Source of the DNA: Ophiodon elongatus
Taxonomy: Eukaryota > Chordata > Actinopteri > Perciformes > Hexagrammidae
NCBI GenBank assembly: GCA_016806645.1
Contig: JACSYO010001581.1
Location: 891,001-955,000, forward strand
Length of the DNA stretch: 64,000 nt
Direction: 5' to 3'
Each line of letters begins with the position of its first letter. Positions within the stretch are counted from its first letter, which is position 1. The notes beneath the pieces were generated by a model. It searched no databases. It saw nothing but the letters and a program-made list of their open reading frames with translations, and had not been told where the DNA came from. This document shows, one piece after another, positions 12,180-22,580 of this stretch. Made by a program: the position numbers and the translations under genes.

Positions 12180-12725
12180 GCGCCAGGCTTTGAAGCCACT
12201 TTTTTTAGTTGTCAAACAGTGAAATGAAAACTTCTGTGTACTGCCATTGGACCCAAAAAGAAAAATTTTCCCATAGACAGTGACATTTATTTTTTATAGG
12301 TAAATCAAAAGTTATTTAGGCATAATGAACTGACGTTCATGTGAGCGAGCCAAGACTGAGAGGCTGGAAGGCGGGGTTAATGTAGACGCTAGTGCGCTGG
12401 ATGCGGAAGATCCACAATGTTAACCTCAGCAGTGGAACCATTTGGCTTCATGCCCCACTGAGCAACTTTCATAGGAATGAATGGGGTCTTCACCGCTGTA
12501 TCCAGTTCTCTTCATACATCCATGCGGTAGACACAGGTGCTATTTGGGGTCTGCTCTTTGCTTTGCTGTGGAAGGGGGTGAAGTGGAGTTGGGTGACCTT
12601 TACACTTATTGGGCAGATTATTTTCATAGAATGTTGCCAAACTGTACAGAAGTCATTAAACCTGGCTGAGATCTGATCGGCCGGACCACTTCTGTAGGGG
12701 TTTGTCCGATCCAATCGTACTTCTT
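12180..12725. repeat. Probable transposon-derived segment
   Basis: It directly follows the previous repeat. Phrases such as ggctttgaagccac and the gcgagcgagccaagactgagag-like stretch near 12340 resemble fish dispersed repeats. Two overlapping frames of 94 and 62 codons cross it, without recognised domains. Confidence 0.3.
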
Positions 12726-12729
12726 GTAC

Positions 12730-13438
12730 AATTACGTCTTACAATTGATTGATTGATTAATATATTAATTGATTGTTTCATTGACAGCCTGTTAATGTTT
12801 TTTTTACATCCAAATAATCTTTGGTTTTAGTAGTTAAAAGTTAACCCTCCAGAACAAGTGTTGCAGGCCAGTACGGGTTTGGTTTGATCAGATTTGACTG
12901 ACAGTTCTGGCAACATGAGCAAATGACCCCACAAATGTGATCACTGTTTGATGCAAATGTTGTTAAATTCAATTATGATGTTTATATGTGACGCCACCAG
13001 TGAGAAGAGCACAGATGATAGCACAAATACAGAAGTTCGTCATGTGAAATAACCAAAACAGTTTTACCTTTGGCAGAACATCTGGGTTTCATGCCAGACC
13101 CCATCGTTAGGAGACTAGTTGAGAAAAAAGGTATTCAGGGCTTTCAAGTGTCCAAAACCACATTGTACCCAACCCACATGGGCTTACAACAACCAAGATG
13201 ATCACATGATAAATGTTGAGTCACAGAAATTCAAAACATTTCAAAAGGTTTTATTTACAAAACAGAAATGTCTCAAAATGAATGGCACCGGTATTCTGTC
13301 TGTTGGGATACATTTTGCAGAGGAAAAATCCCCTCATCATAAACTACAAATACAAAATGAATTTCAAACACCAAGATGTCCAAATGTCTTTATATCGGCA
13401 TGCTTCAATTAACTCGCTTTAACGTGGGTTTTTCTCTG
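12730..13438. other. Intergenic, no supported gene
   Basis: AT-rich sequence with a gattgattgatta tract and a ttaatatattaa palindrome near 12750. A 97-codon frame at 13119-13412 has no recognisable domain. Confidence 0.45.
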
Positions 13439-13496
13439 ATCCAGATACTATATCCACACAGACATCACATGTTAATACAAGGTGTAAACGGGGTAT
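13439..13496 (-). mobile_element. Inverted partner of the 6853 transposon end
   Basis: Read on the minus strand, this begins accccgtttacacc and continues with ttaacatgtgatgt-type sequence, matching the segment starting at about 6855. It may be the second terminus of one large element or an independent fragment. Confidence 0.5.
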
Positions 13497-13499
13497 CCA

Positions 13500-14716
13500 A
13501 TAATATACAACACGACGATGTTTGTTAACCAGCTCAACACGAGGGAGATTTATCTTATAGCAGATGCATCCAAACACCAACTGACATCCAAATGAAAGCA
13601 AATAGACAAAAAACACAATGCAGCACTAGAAACATAAGGGATTGCACACACGCATGCGCACACTGCTGTCTAGTTAAATGAGGCATGCTGTGATATACTG
13701 CTGTGAAACGTGTATGACAGTAAGACAGAGAGAATCATTGTGACTGCGAGATAGAGCAAATGATGTGTTGGAGGGAAGTAAACAATGCCAGTTCCTGTGA
13801 TAGACTGCGGAACACTTTCCGTCTCATTGACTTTGAATAATTTTTCACATCAAATGAAAAGTAATTACATCACAACAATTCATGTTGAATGGTTTCCTGT
13901 GTGTATGTGTGTACAGCAAGATGAGTATTTATATTGGTCAGTGGATTCATTGAGCCTCTTCAGACACAAATAGTAGACTCTATATGAAAGACTATTTCTG
14001 AATTATTTCATAAGGTTCTGCCTATTAACAGACAGACACAAGCAAAATGTACTATATATCCTCAAAATCACAAATGTATGTACAATTTGAGCATAACTCA
14101 AATAGTCTGAATTAATCTTTGTCTTAAAATCATGTGACAGCCTAAAGGTGCTGAAACAAGACCATGTTGTTTATTATTTTAATGACATGCAGACCGAATT
14201 CTAAACAGATATATTGTATGTTTGGGCCTAATGTTTATATTTCATCACTACAGCTGCACTAATCAATATTTGGCAGCACATTCTCTGAAGCTTTGAAATT
14301 TGCTTATAGGACTATATGAATAGAGTTATAAGCCCTCAGAAATACTCATAATGCTTTCTAACAATAATCATCAACACATTATAATGTATTTTAAAATGAC
14401 GTTTTAAAAAGTCGTTTATTTCCCTGTGAGAAATAAACGTGATGAGAAAACTCTCAAATGTCTTTAAGTGTTTGTTGAACAGACACTTATAATAATTCAG
14501 CTGAATGGATAGAGCTCTTTCCCCACAGATGGTTCGGAGGTCTAACAACAAGTCTTACAGGTTTTACAGAATATATATGCTTCACACAAACTGCACATTA
14601 ATTTGGTCCTCCCTCTTCTGATGGAGCCAGACGCTGAGGCCGATGCTGTTATTCCTGCCTGTTGGGAGAAAGGGTTAGTTTGTGAGCTCCCACAACCATC
14701 CGGTTGAGTCCTCAAC
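13500..14716. other. Intergenic, no supported gene
   Basis: AT-rich, with a small stem (cgtttattt/aaataaacg near 14415-14441). Nothing else was recognised. Confidence 0.45.
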
Positions 14717-14776
14717 ATAATACAGACATGAGATACATAATACAGACATGAGATACATAATACAGACATAAGATAC
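14717..14776. repeat. Three tandem 20-bp units
   Basis: The unit ataatacagacatgagatac is repeated three times, with one g-to-a change in the last copy. Confidence 0.9.
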
Positions 14777-15377
14777 AATGGTTTGGTGGCACATTTTACT
14801 TTGCTTAAAGTAAAGCGATACAGTTCCATCTAAAAAGTACAATATGATAAATTTCCACAACATAAAGATCAAATATCATAATAATAGAAATTACTGATCT
14901 TGTTTTGCAGGGATCATGGTGTATCATTATTCACATAGTTGTAGTGCATTATAATCGTTTTATAATGCATTATAATCCCTGTTATAATGCATCACAATAT
15001 GATTATATATATATTTATAATTTAAGTAAAGTGAAAAAATATCAATAAATCTATGCAAGAACAAGTCATGAAAAAAAAACTGATTAGAATGTATTACAAC
15101 TATGGGAATTATAATTAACTATTCTCCTTACAACACAAAGAATGTCAGTAGTATGTTATTATATTTGACCTAATAAGTCATTGCATAATATGTGATAATC
15201 TTTTGTGATTATTCTTATAAAGCATGAGTGCTTATAACTATGATCATAAATTATAAGTATGTTTCTAATGCAATATAGACATGGGCATAATGGCTCAAAT
15301 TACTATTTTATGTGAAAGGTGTAAAGTAAACAATTAAATGATTCAAAAAAGAAATGCAATGATACATAATATAGTGA

Positions 15378-15436
15378 GGATGGACGGATGGACGGATGGA
15401 CGGACGGATGGATGGATGGATGGATGGATGGATGAT
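15378..15436. repeat. (GGAY)n/(GATG)n microsatellite
   Basis: A tetranucleotide array with the first half ggac/ggat interleaved and the second half uniform ggat. Confidence 0.95.
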
Positions 15437-15439
15437 GAA

Positions 15440-16160
15440 ACAGAACTCTATGTAATGGAATTCCAAAATGAAATGTACCACTACGATGCTAAAATGCTAT
15501 AGCCATATTGAATCTCATAAACTGCTTGTTTGAGTTCTGGCAGTTCACTGATCAATCAATATCGCAACAGAGGGAAGTTCTATATAGGCCTAGTATATGG
15601 CATTTAGCAACTAAATGCAACCACATTTTGGTACACCATATTTGCCATGGAAATGAGGTTTACTCCACTTCAGGCATGTTAATGTGTCCAACCCTTGGAT
15701 TACGGACCCTTTTCTGGGTGAAATTACATCAGTAAGTTTGGGGATCACCATAATAATGGTTTACTGGGGGCAACTTCTGGTAATCCTATTTCTTTCAAAT
15801 CAAAACCAGGTGGCATGCAACTCACACACATCGCACATTTCTTCTCCACACTAAACTAATGATCCAGACATCGCAGAATGTAAACTTTGAATTCACATTT
15901 TCCTACCTTTACAAAGTACTGTAACATTTCACAGTAAAAAAAAAAAGAAAAGTACGGTGTAAGGGTCAGATTGTATCGCATAGACCTCCCAACGTCAGCC
16001 TTTGACACAGACGGATAAAGATCTAAAGCCAGACGCAGGCCGGTGCATATCACGCTTTGTTTTCTTGGCCATGTGAACTTTAGACCAATGAATGCATTAG
16101 ATGGGTGTGAAAAGAGCAGAGATGTACAGGACATAGATGTGATTTTGTGAACATTTTATG
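15440..16160. other. Intergenic, no supported gene
   Basis: No exon recognised. A 92-codon minus frame at 15856-16134 lacks identifiable domains. Confidence 0.45.
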
Positions 16161-16164
16161 TTTT

Positions 16165-16353
16165 TGCCTCACAAATAAAGCTACTGTATACATACAAATA
16201 TGCATATCATTCTTCTGTGTATTGACTTCCAAGTGATCTACTGTTTAAATAGTGATCTAAAAGCTCAGTGTGGTACACAATAGCATTCAGCTAGACAAAA
16301 CTGGCATTCTTGTATAGTATAGCTTTCAGTGTCAATAAAAAGTAAAGCAAAAC
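16165..16353 (+). repeat. Dispersed repeat, copy 2 (partner at 9329)
   Basis: Second copy of the repeat described at 9329-9496. This copy is slightly longer because of an extra segment around 16236-16290. Both copies have the same orientation and lie about 6.8 kb apart. Confidence 0.75.
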
Positions 16354-16524
16354 AGAGATTTGTGTATAATAAACATTTCCAGGGTTGACTGCCTTGGCGA
16401 AAGAACATCTAAACACTTTGACCAGTGAAGCTTATACAATGACAAAATGACTTTGCAGTCTGTCTGTGAGCTTGTCTCTTAAACCACACAGGCAGATTCT
16501 CCTTACTCGCTTCGAATGCAAAAG

Positions 16525-16562
16525 CTATACAACACAAATGCAAATACATTTGTGTTGTATAG
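16525..16562. repeat. Perfect 16-bp inverted repeat (hairpin)
   Basis: The arm ctatacaacacaaatg (16525-16540) is exactly reverse-complemented at 16547-16562 around the loop caaata. The stem is too short and the locus too isolated for a confident microRNA call. Confidence 0.9.
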
Positions 16563-16564
16563 AA

Positions 16565-17360
16565 AAGCCAAATACAAAAGCCACAATGCAAATTCAATGC
16601 ATCAAATTCTGGGATGACTGGAATGCTCATTCAATGTGTAGAGTGTCTATTTTGTCCATTTTGATTCGTGCGCGTTCCTTTGTGTAGTTTAATTTAAACA
16701 TAAAAAAAGAAAACTACGACTGAAACTAAACGTGACTCCCAATCTTAAATGCCAAGAGCGAGACCTGGCTGGTACCTCTAACCAAATAAAAATAATTAAA
16801 CACAGAAAGGCAAATTGTCACAGCATGTTGTTAGTGTAAGCAATGCAACTTGATCATTAAGATGCAACTTCATGTGGAAGGTAGTGCAGGATGACATTTG
16901 AGAGGATAATTGAATAGTATTTATCATTTTTACTGTTAGCTGCTGGTGTGTACAATACAGAGTGATACAGAATAAAGATATATTAGTAGACGTGGAAGTA
17001 GTTCTACCATTGTCATAGAGGTGTTATCACTAATATCAAGCACAATATTACTGTTAATAACAATTACAATTATTCTTATTAAAACCCCATTCACCAAAGG
17101 GTAGTAAACAATTTGCAAAACAAGATTTTATGTGTTATCAATAACATCATGAAACAAATGTATTTTCCCATGATACTGTATACACAAAGATCTGTCACAA
17201 TTAAAAAGACACATTAGCTCTGTTGGACCTGCACATTGTCACCGAGTGACTCCGTAGCACTGACACCCGAAAGGTTATCTGGCGAGGATTTGCCGTTGTG
17301 CCACGGACACGCTGGTTCGCCTGCCCCCTCTTGTCTGAAGATTTAAAATCTAAATCAGAA
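16565..17360. other. Intergenic, no supported gene
   Basis: AT-rich sequence leading into the retroelement cluster. The part after 17220 is more GC-rich and may already belong to an element, but I cannot align it within the window. Confidence 0.4.
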
Positions 17361-17361
17361 T

Positions 17362-17700
17362 ATGAACAAACATTGAATATCGTACTCAGAAAGGAGTAGC
17401 TCTGCTACGCTCACAGCCAACACAGCAGCACACAGCTCCAGACGGAGGATGGTGAACGTGGGGCTAGCTTAGCTTTACCTTAGCTGAAGCTATGTGACAG
17501 CTCCTATCTGACTCTAGGACCTTTAAGTATGACTTCTGACTTAGCAGCTTCAAGTTCCATCAAGAGTCACCTAGCTCTCTGAGCTTGTGGAGGGGCTTTT
17601 TGGAGATCTTGGGAAATCCATGTCCCCTCTTCAATGGAGAGTTCTCAATTACCTTGGGTTCCCCTATAGCATTCATCCAATCTCTCCCACACCATATTGG
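17362..17700 (-). mobile_element. BEL/Pao gag-RNase H segment, inverted copy
   Basis: This block is the reverse complement of about 19690-20030 with moderate divergence. The match covers the end of gag (ccaatatggtgtgggagaga on the minus strand), the fusion junction, and the start of the RNase H region (gtctggagctgtgtgctgc). The two copies share the same gag-to-pol junction, so the deletion preceded the duplication. The block ends abruptly near 17700, where the neighbouring copy begins in the opposite orientation. Confidence 0.85.
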
Positions 17701-17710
17701 CTTCCACTGG

Positions 17711-17892
17711 CAACATCCCCAGTTTGTACAGAGAGACGCTACTCATCAGACATCACAGCTCACCGCGAACACGTGCATCCTGTAAAAGAGAGGAGACACA
17801 TGGAGTACTAGAATGATTGGGCATGGTATGGACGTCATTACCCACCGAGTACACATTGCAATACGCACCAGTATGTAGACATGCAACAGGCT
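17711..17892 (+). mobile_element. BEL/Pao gag segment, direct copy
   Basis: About 182 bp aligning in direct orientation with 19292-19473 (shared words catcctgtaaaagagagga and caccgagtacacattgcaat). It encodes the proline-poor N-terminal gag region before the conserved DUF1759-like part. Together with the preceding inverted block it forms a head-to-tail rearranged copy of the element. Confidence 0.85.
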
Positions 17893-17947
17893 CACCGAGG
17901 CTTTCACTGCGTAGTAAAAAAAACACATATTTTAGATTATGTATCAT

Positions 17948-18660
17948 GTTGTTCTAGTAGGCCTACCAGTACCATTGCCCTCCTGTGGAGAAATACACAG
18001 CTGAGCCATTGAGTACATGGAACTGCAGTCAGTAATTAAGATCCAGAGTGGACTTTTCTGCATCCAGGTTGGTGTGAGTTGTGATCATTTCTAATGAACC
18101 GTGAGTAAAAACAGTTATATCTGATTTAAAGTGCCATTTATTTAGCACTTCATGGCATTTTACTGTATTTCATTTCAAGGCGGTTTTATAGATGCTGAGC
18201 TAATCTCCTTGCTCATGGCTGTACCTTTCTGGTAAAACTATTGTATCTGGACGATGTTGGCATTCTGCTAAGTTTAAATGACATGGAAGTCAGCTTGTAT
18301 TTTAACTATAATGATCTGTCAGAGTCATTTCTTAGCTGTGTAGAACTGGTTTAATACAACTTCACTGTTTATTTGATGATTAGAAGCATGAAGCATGTGC
18401 AAGAGTCACCAGATCATGTGAAATTAATTCCAATAGATATGTTCATATGTCTGTCCTGTATACAAACTCGTCATGTCTCTTGAATAGATGCAGTAGCTAC
18501 ACTGTAGGCATTTACTGTTAGGTTTAAAACAATGCAAATTATTAGTTGTACCATTTGCCTCAGTTTTAACATATTTCTGTTTTCTATTATAGTGGAATGG
18601 TAATGTTTGACCAGCGTGGTGACTTAAGGTGCCTGTCAGATTACATAAAGGATTGTAACG
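17948..18660 (+). mobile_element. Probable BEL/Pao 5' LTR
   Basis: About 700 bp of non-coding sequence runs from a TGTT start (tgttctagtaggcctac) to gattacataaaggattgtaac and immediately precedes gag-like coding sequence. Its last ~165 bp are related to sequence flanking the solo LTR at 27.1-27.6 kb, ending in the same words (ccagcgtggtga, gattacataaaggattgtaa). The exact LTR borders and primer-binding site were not fixed. The 5' boundary is a guess from the TG start. Confidence 0.55.
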
Positions 18661-18699
18661 ACAACCGAACAAACAAAACGACATCACCCAAACAAGCCG

Positions 18700-19830
18700 A
18701 TCTACAGCAGACTGCACCAACTTGAATGCTACAGTATCAGAACGCAAGTAATCCACATACATCACAATGCAAGAAGAGTATATCTCCAAGACATACAAGG
18801 AAGGCCAGCTCCTGGACCACCTATTCTCTAAAGCACTCACACGTCTTTCCCACTGGTGCTGCTGCAGCCACGGCCCGTGGAGAAGCTGAAAGAGCTAGTG
18901 TGAACGTTACATTTTCGACTCAAGATTGAAAAGCACCACCAGAGGCATCACTGGACAAATTCATCACAGAAAACAGCAGCGGCTACACTTGCTGAAGCAG
19001 AAGCATTAGAGGCAGCGCTGGAAAACCAAAATGATAAAACAGCCCCAAACTCACAATTCAATGAATTGGAGCTCCTAACTCATGACATATAGCACAGTGT
19101 ACTCGTGAATATGCCTTGACATATAGTAAAGCCTGTGATCATTTGGAGTCAATGCCGCAATTAGGAGTGTCTTGTGTAAACATTCAACCATTAACAGAGC
19201 AAAAGCAGACCAACATAGCACTCACTGAGCATCACACATCAAACAGTGTCCCCACAAGTAAAAGGCTTGAGTTGAAACACATTGTCCACCACAACATCCC
19301 CAGTTTGTACAGAGACACGCCACTCATCAGACATCACATCTCACCGCAAACATGTGCATCCTGTAAAAGAGAGGAGAAACATGGAGTACTGGAATGATTG
19401 GGAATTGGATGGACGTCATTTCCCACCGAGTACACATTGCAATACACACCAGTATGTAGACATGCAACAGGCTGAACTAGATGTGAGTCACGTAGAGGTG
19501 TTCGATGGATGTCATCTCCACCAGGACGAGAAATACAGAGCTTGGAAAGCTTCATTCTTTAATACCATCAAAGGCTGCGGTCTAACCGCGAAAGAGGACA
19601 TTGACCTACTTGTAAAATGGCAGAGCATCAAATCCGTGGAACATGTGAAACGCATCAGAGCAGTACACGTTAAAGACCCAGAACAGGGGCTCAATATGGT
19701 GTGGGAGAGATTGGATGAATGCTATGGGGCACTCAAGGTAATTGAGAACTCTCTATTGAAGAGAGTAGATCGCTTCTCTGAGATCTCCAAAAAGGACCTC
19801 CACAAGCTCAGAGAGCTAGGTGACTATTGA
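18700..19830 (+). pseudogene. BEL/Pao gag remnant
   Basis: The frame is broken before about 19280. Alanine- and glutamate-rich coiled-coil-like sequence (about 18860-19060) is typical of the BEL gag N-terminus. An open 182-codon stretch (19282-19830) follows, whose second half carries the conserved BEL/Pao gag features: YRAWKASFF, LLVKWQS, RAVHVKDPEQGLNMVWERLD, and SKKDLHKLRELGDY at its end. Gag would package the element RNA. Several stops and frame changes upstream make it non-functional. It is followed at once by RNase H sequence, so most of pol is missing. Confidence 0.8.
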
Positions 19831-19857
19831 TGGAACTTGAAGCTGCTAAGTCAGAAG

Positions 19858-20262
19858 TTATACCTAAAGGTCCTAGAGGCAGATGGGAGCTGTCACATAG
19901 GCTTCATCTTAGGTAAAGCTAAGCTAGCCCCAAGACCAGAGTCCACCATCCCCGTCTGGAGCTGTGTGCTGCAGCGTTGGCTGTGAGCGTAGAAGAGCTA
20001 ATCCTTTCCGAGCTGGATATTCAGTCCAATAACTTCAGCTTTTTCACAGACAGCAAAGTAGTTTGGGGCTACATTCACAATGAAAAGAGGAGATTCTATG
20101 TGTTTGTGATGAACAGTACACTACATGGGATAAGGAGATCCACCAAGCCTGAACAGTGGAATTCCGTCCCGACAGAGAAGAACCCTGCTAACGACGAAAC
20201 AAGATCCATCCCTGCAGCCCGTCTCAGAGCTTCTATGTGGCCCACAGGCAGTGCTTGAAGTG
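19858..20262 (+). pseudogene. BEL/Pao RNase H region, fused after gag
   Basis: From about 19900 the sequence reads as the pol segment starting LGKAKLAP, then LELCAAALAVSVEEL, FFTDSKVVWGYI (with the RNase H aspartate of TDS) and a segment matching the BEL/Pao NRV-QRI-S/P-QW-VPT-NPAD signature (EQWNSVPTEKNPAND). Protease and reverse transcriptase are absent, and gag continues into this region after a short junction at 19855-19900. The same junction exists in the inverted copy at 17362-17700. No integrase follows; unrelated AT-rich sequence begins by about 20265. Confidence 0.8.
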
Positions 20263-20264
20263 GA

Positions 20265-20790
20265 AAGAATAAGTGCCAATACTCCCCTTGTTCACATGTT
20301 GGTGTGTGTATCGGCCGGTAATCAGCAGTCTCTTACTATCCCTCTACTTATACCTATTTATTTATTCTTTCATTAAACTTGTTTCAGTTTACAGTGCCAG
20401 TCGTAATCAGTTGTGATTTTATTGTTATATTATTATTATATTTGAACTTCATAGGAAGTTTGCTGCTATCCAGTGGTTGATTTCTTCCAAATGACTGACT
20501 GGAGTTATTGGCTTGGAAATCTTCAGTGGATAGTCAGATGAGAAGCTGCGTGTCTTCAACATAATTATAGTAGCTGATGTTGCGTTTGCTGATAATGTAG
20601 CCAGGGGTAAGCACACAAGTTCAATAGAAGAATACCCAAGATAAAGCCCTGCAGGACCCCACACACTCATTTATGACAGTTTGAGTGGAAGTCCCCAAGT
20701 GTGATGGAGAATCTTTGACTATGTAGGTAGGATTTAAACCACCTGTGAACTTGTTGTTCTTTTTTTTTTTTAAATGGTCTATTAGCAGCA
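20265..20790. other. Unassigned sequence between BEL and DIRS
   Basis: AT-rich at first (20330-20450), then a segment around 20550-20740 with the phrase gccctgcaggaccccacaca, which resembles dispersed repeat sequence but was not assigned. A poly-T tract lies at 20761-20771. Confidence 0.4.
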
Positions 20791-20838
20791 GTTCTATTTC
20801 ATCCTTACTGACTGCCAGAGGCAGTGCTTAACACTGGA
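20791..20838. repeat. DIRS left inverted terminal repeat block
   Basis: Starts gttctatttcatccttactg and is matched in reverse complement at 25790-25837 with a single mismatch. It is followed about 75 bp later by the second block (20915-20934), which pairs with the extreme right end. Confidence 0.85.
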
Positions 20839-21360
20839 TCTTCCAGGTCGAGTCTTTATATCAACAAAGTCACCTGTGACCTCGGATGACCCCCAGCCGG
20901 GTATAAGTTCCGGCGTCATCCTGAGATCAGTCCTTTTTCATCATATCGCTACACATGCTAAGTACTATCGTAGAATTAGCTAAAGCTAAATTCGTCTGAG
21001 GTTGGACCTCAGGAGTTTGTCGCTGGTAGCCTTACGACCATCGGTCGGAGTTGCGGGTCTCTCGCCCTCCAAAGGCTGCGACAAGCTGTCCCTCTTAGGA
21101 GGGAACGGTGTGCTTCTACCGTTCAGACCATCGAGCCGGACCAGTGCACCCATCTTCGTTCATCACCAGTGAAAACCTCAACAGGTGAGATCGTTTACAT
21201 TGTTTTCCTATAACAGGATTCCACGGTTGGCGGAGCGCTCTCGCTCTCGCTAATTGAGTGGCATGCTAACGAGAGCGTGTCCGCTCAGTGTGGCGAGGCG
21301 CTACACTGCCGGCTTAGCCCGCATCAATTAGTGTGGCCGGGTCCCTCCAGAGTCGGGGCT

Positions 21361-22580
21361 ATGTTTAACTCTGACAGCTGTAGGATCTGTATGGCTCCTC
21401 TCCAGCCTGAGGACGGCCATGACCTTTGCCCCTCTTGTCTCGGCTTCGAGCATCTGAGGGAGGGCCTCTCGGAGAACCCATGCATGAACTGCGGCATCAT
21501 GCCTCACGCAGTTAGGGTTGCTAGACTGGCCGAGGTGAACACCTGATGGTTGAGGTTGACCTCCCCCCGTTAGGGCTGCCGAATCCAGCCCAACCTACCC
21601 GTTTCAAACGGCGAGCCTCAGGAGTTGCAGGGGCTCCCCATAAGAGGGCTAAGTCCAGCATGCTGGCTTCTAGAGTGGATCTGCTGAGTGCCGAGCTAGC
21701 TCAGGTGAAGTCACTTCTCCTGACCCTCCACCCTAGTGCGGGGAGGGCGGAGGCATCAGATCCACCCACGGCTGAGCTGGTCCCAGAAGAGGACATTATC
21801 TCAGTGGCAGTGTCAGCCAATCTCTTTACCGAATACAGCGACGAGCGGCCCTGCCATGCTTCCGAGCCTGGCTCCCGTTCCTCAGCTCATAGTCCTTCGG
21901 AGGGGGCAGTCGACAACTCCATGGGGTCTGTCATTCGCATGGCGCTGGCACACCTGCAGTTGGATACACAGCAGCTGGAACCTCCACCTGCTAGCGCTTT
22001 TTTCAGGCGCGTTAATGCCCCTGCCACCTTTTCTGTTCCTCCCTCAGAAGAATATCTGAGGGAGTTGCATGCATGCTGGAGAGACACCAGGGCTCTCTCC
22101 TGTCCTACATCAGACGGCTGAACCCTGGCGGCCATGCAGGACGTGGCAAAATGTGGCCTTGAGCGTATGCCAGCCATCGAGCCAACTATCGCGTCCCTCA
22201 TAGTTTCCCCTGAGGAGACTCTGAGGCCGGATGCCAGGTGCCCTCCACCCCAATGTCGGATCACAGACAATCTGCTTTCCTGGGCTTACGACACAGCAGC
22301 ACGCATGGACCGTATTGGTAACTCCCTCTCCCATCTCATGCTTGCCCTCTCAGCTTCTCTGCAGCAGGCTGCTTTCGACGCTTCTGCCACCAGCCTCAGT
22401 GATGCTTCACTGCAGGCGTTTGCACTTATGTCGAGGGAACTCGGGCACCTGATGTCTACTCTGGTTCAGACTCGCCGCCAGGTTTGGCTGGCGCAGTCAC
22501 CCTTGTCAGAGACATGTCGGAGGACCCTCCGTACTGTCCCAGTTGAACCTGGGGAGCTGTTTGGCTCGGCTGCTCTATAG
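21361..22580 (+). pseudogene. DIRS gag-like ORF1 (broken)
   Basis: The start at 21361 opens a frame with a Cys-rich module (CRICMAP, then CPSC, then CMNCG) ending at a TGA at 21544. The downstream frame (21546-22121, then 22122-22580) continues in a different register with serine- and alanine-rich, helix-forming sequence, and has an in-frame TGA at 22119 and a TAG at 22578. In DIRS elements this position encodes the gag-like nucleocapsid/RNA-binding protein. The Cys pairs suggest zinc binding. Function is inferred from position and composition, not from a conserved domain. Confidence 0.65.

Noticed and set aside
16525..16562. MicroRNA precursor
   Set aside because: The perfect 16-bp stem with 6-base loop is too short, and flanks do not extend the pairing.
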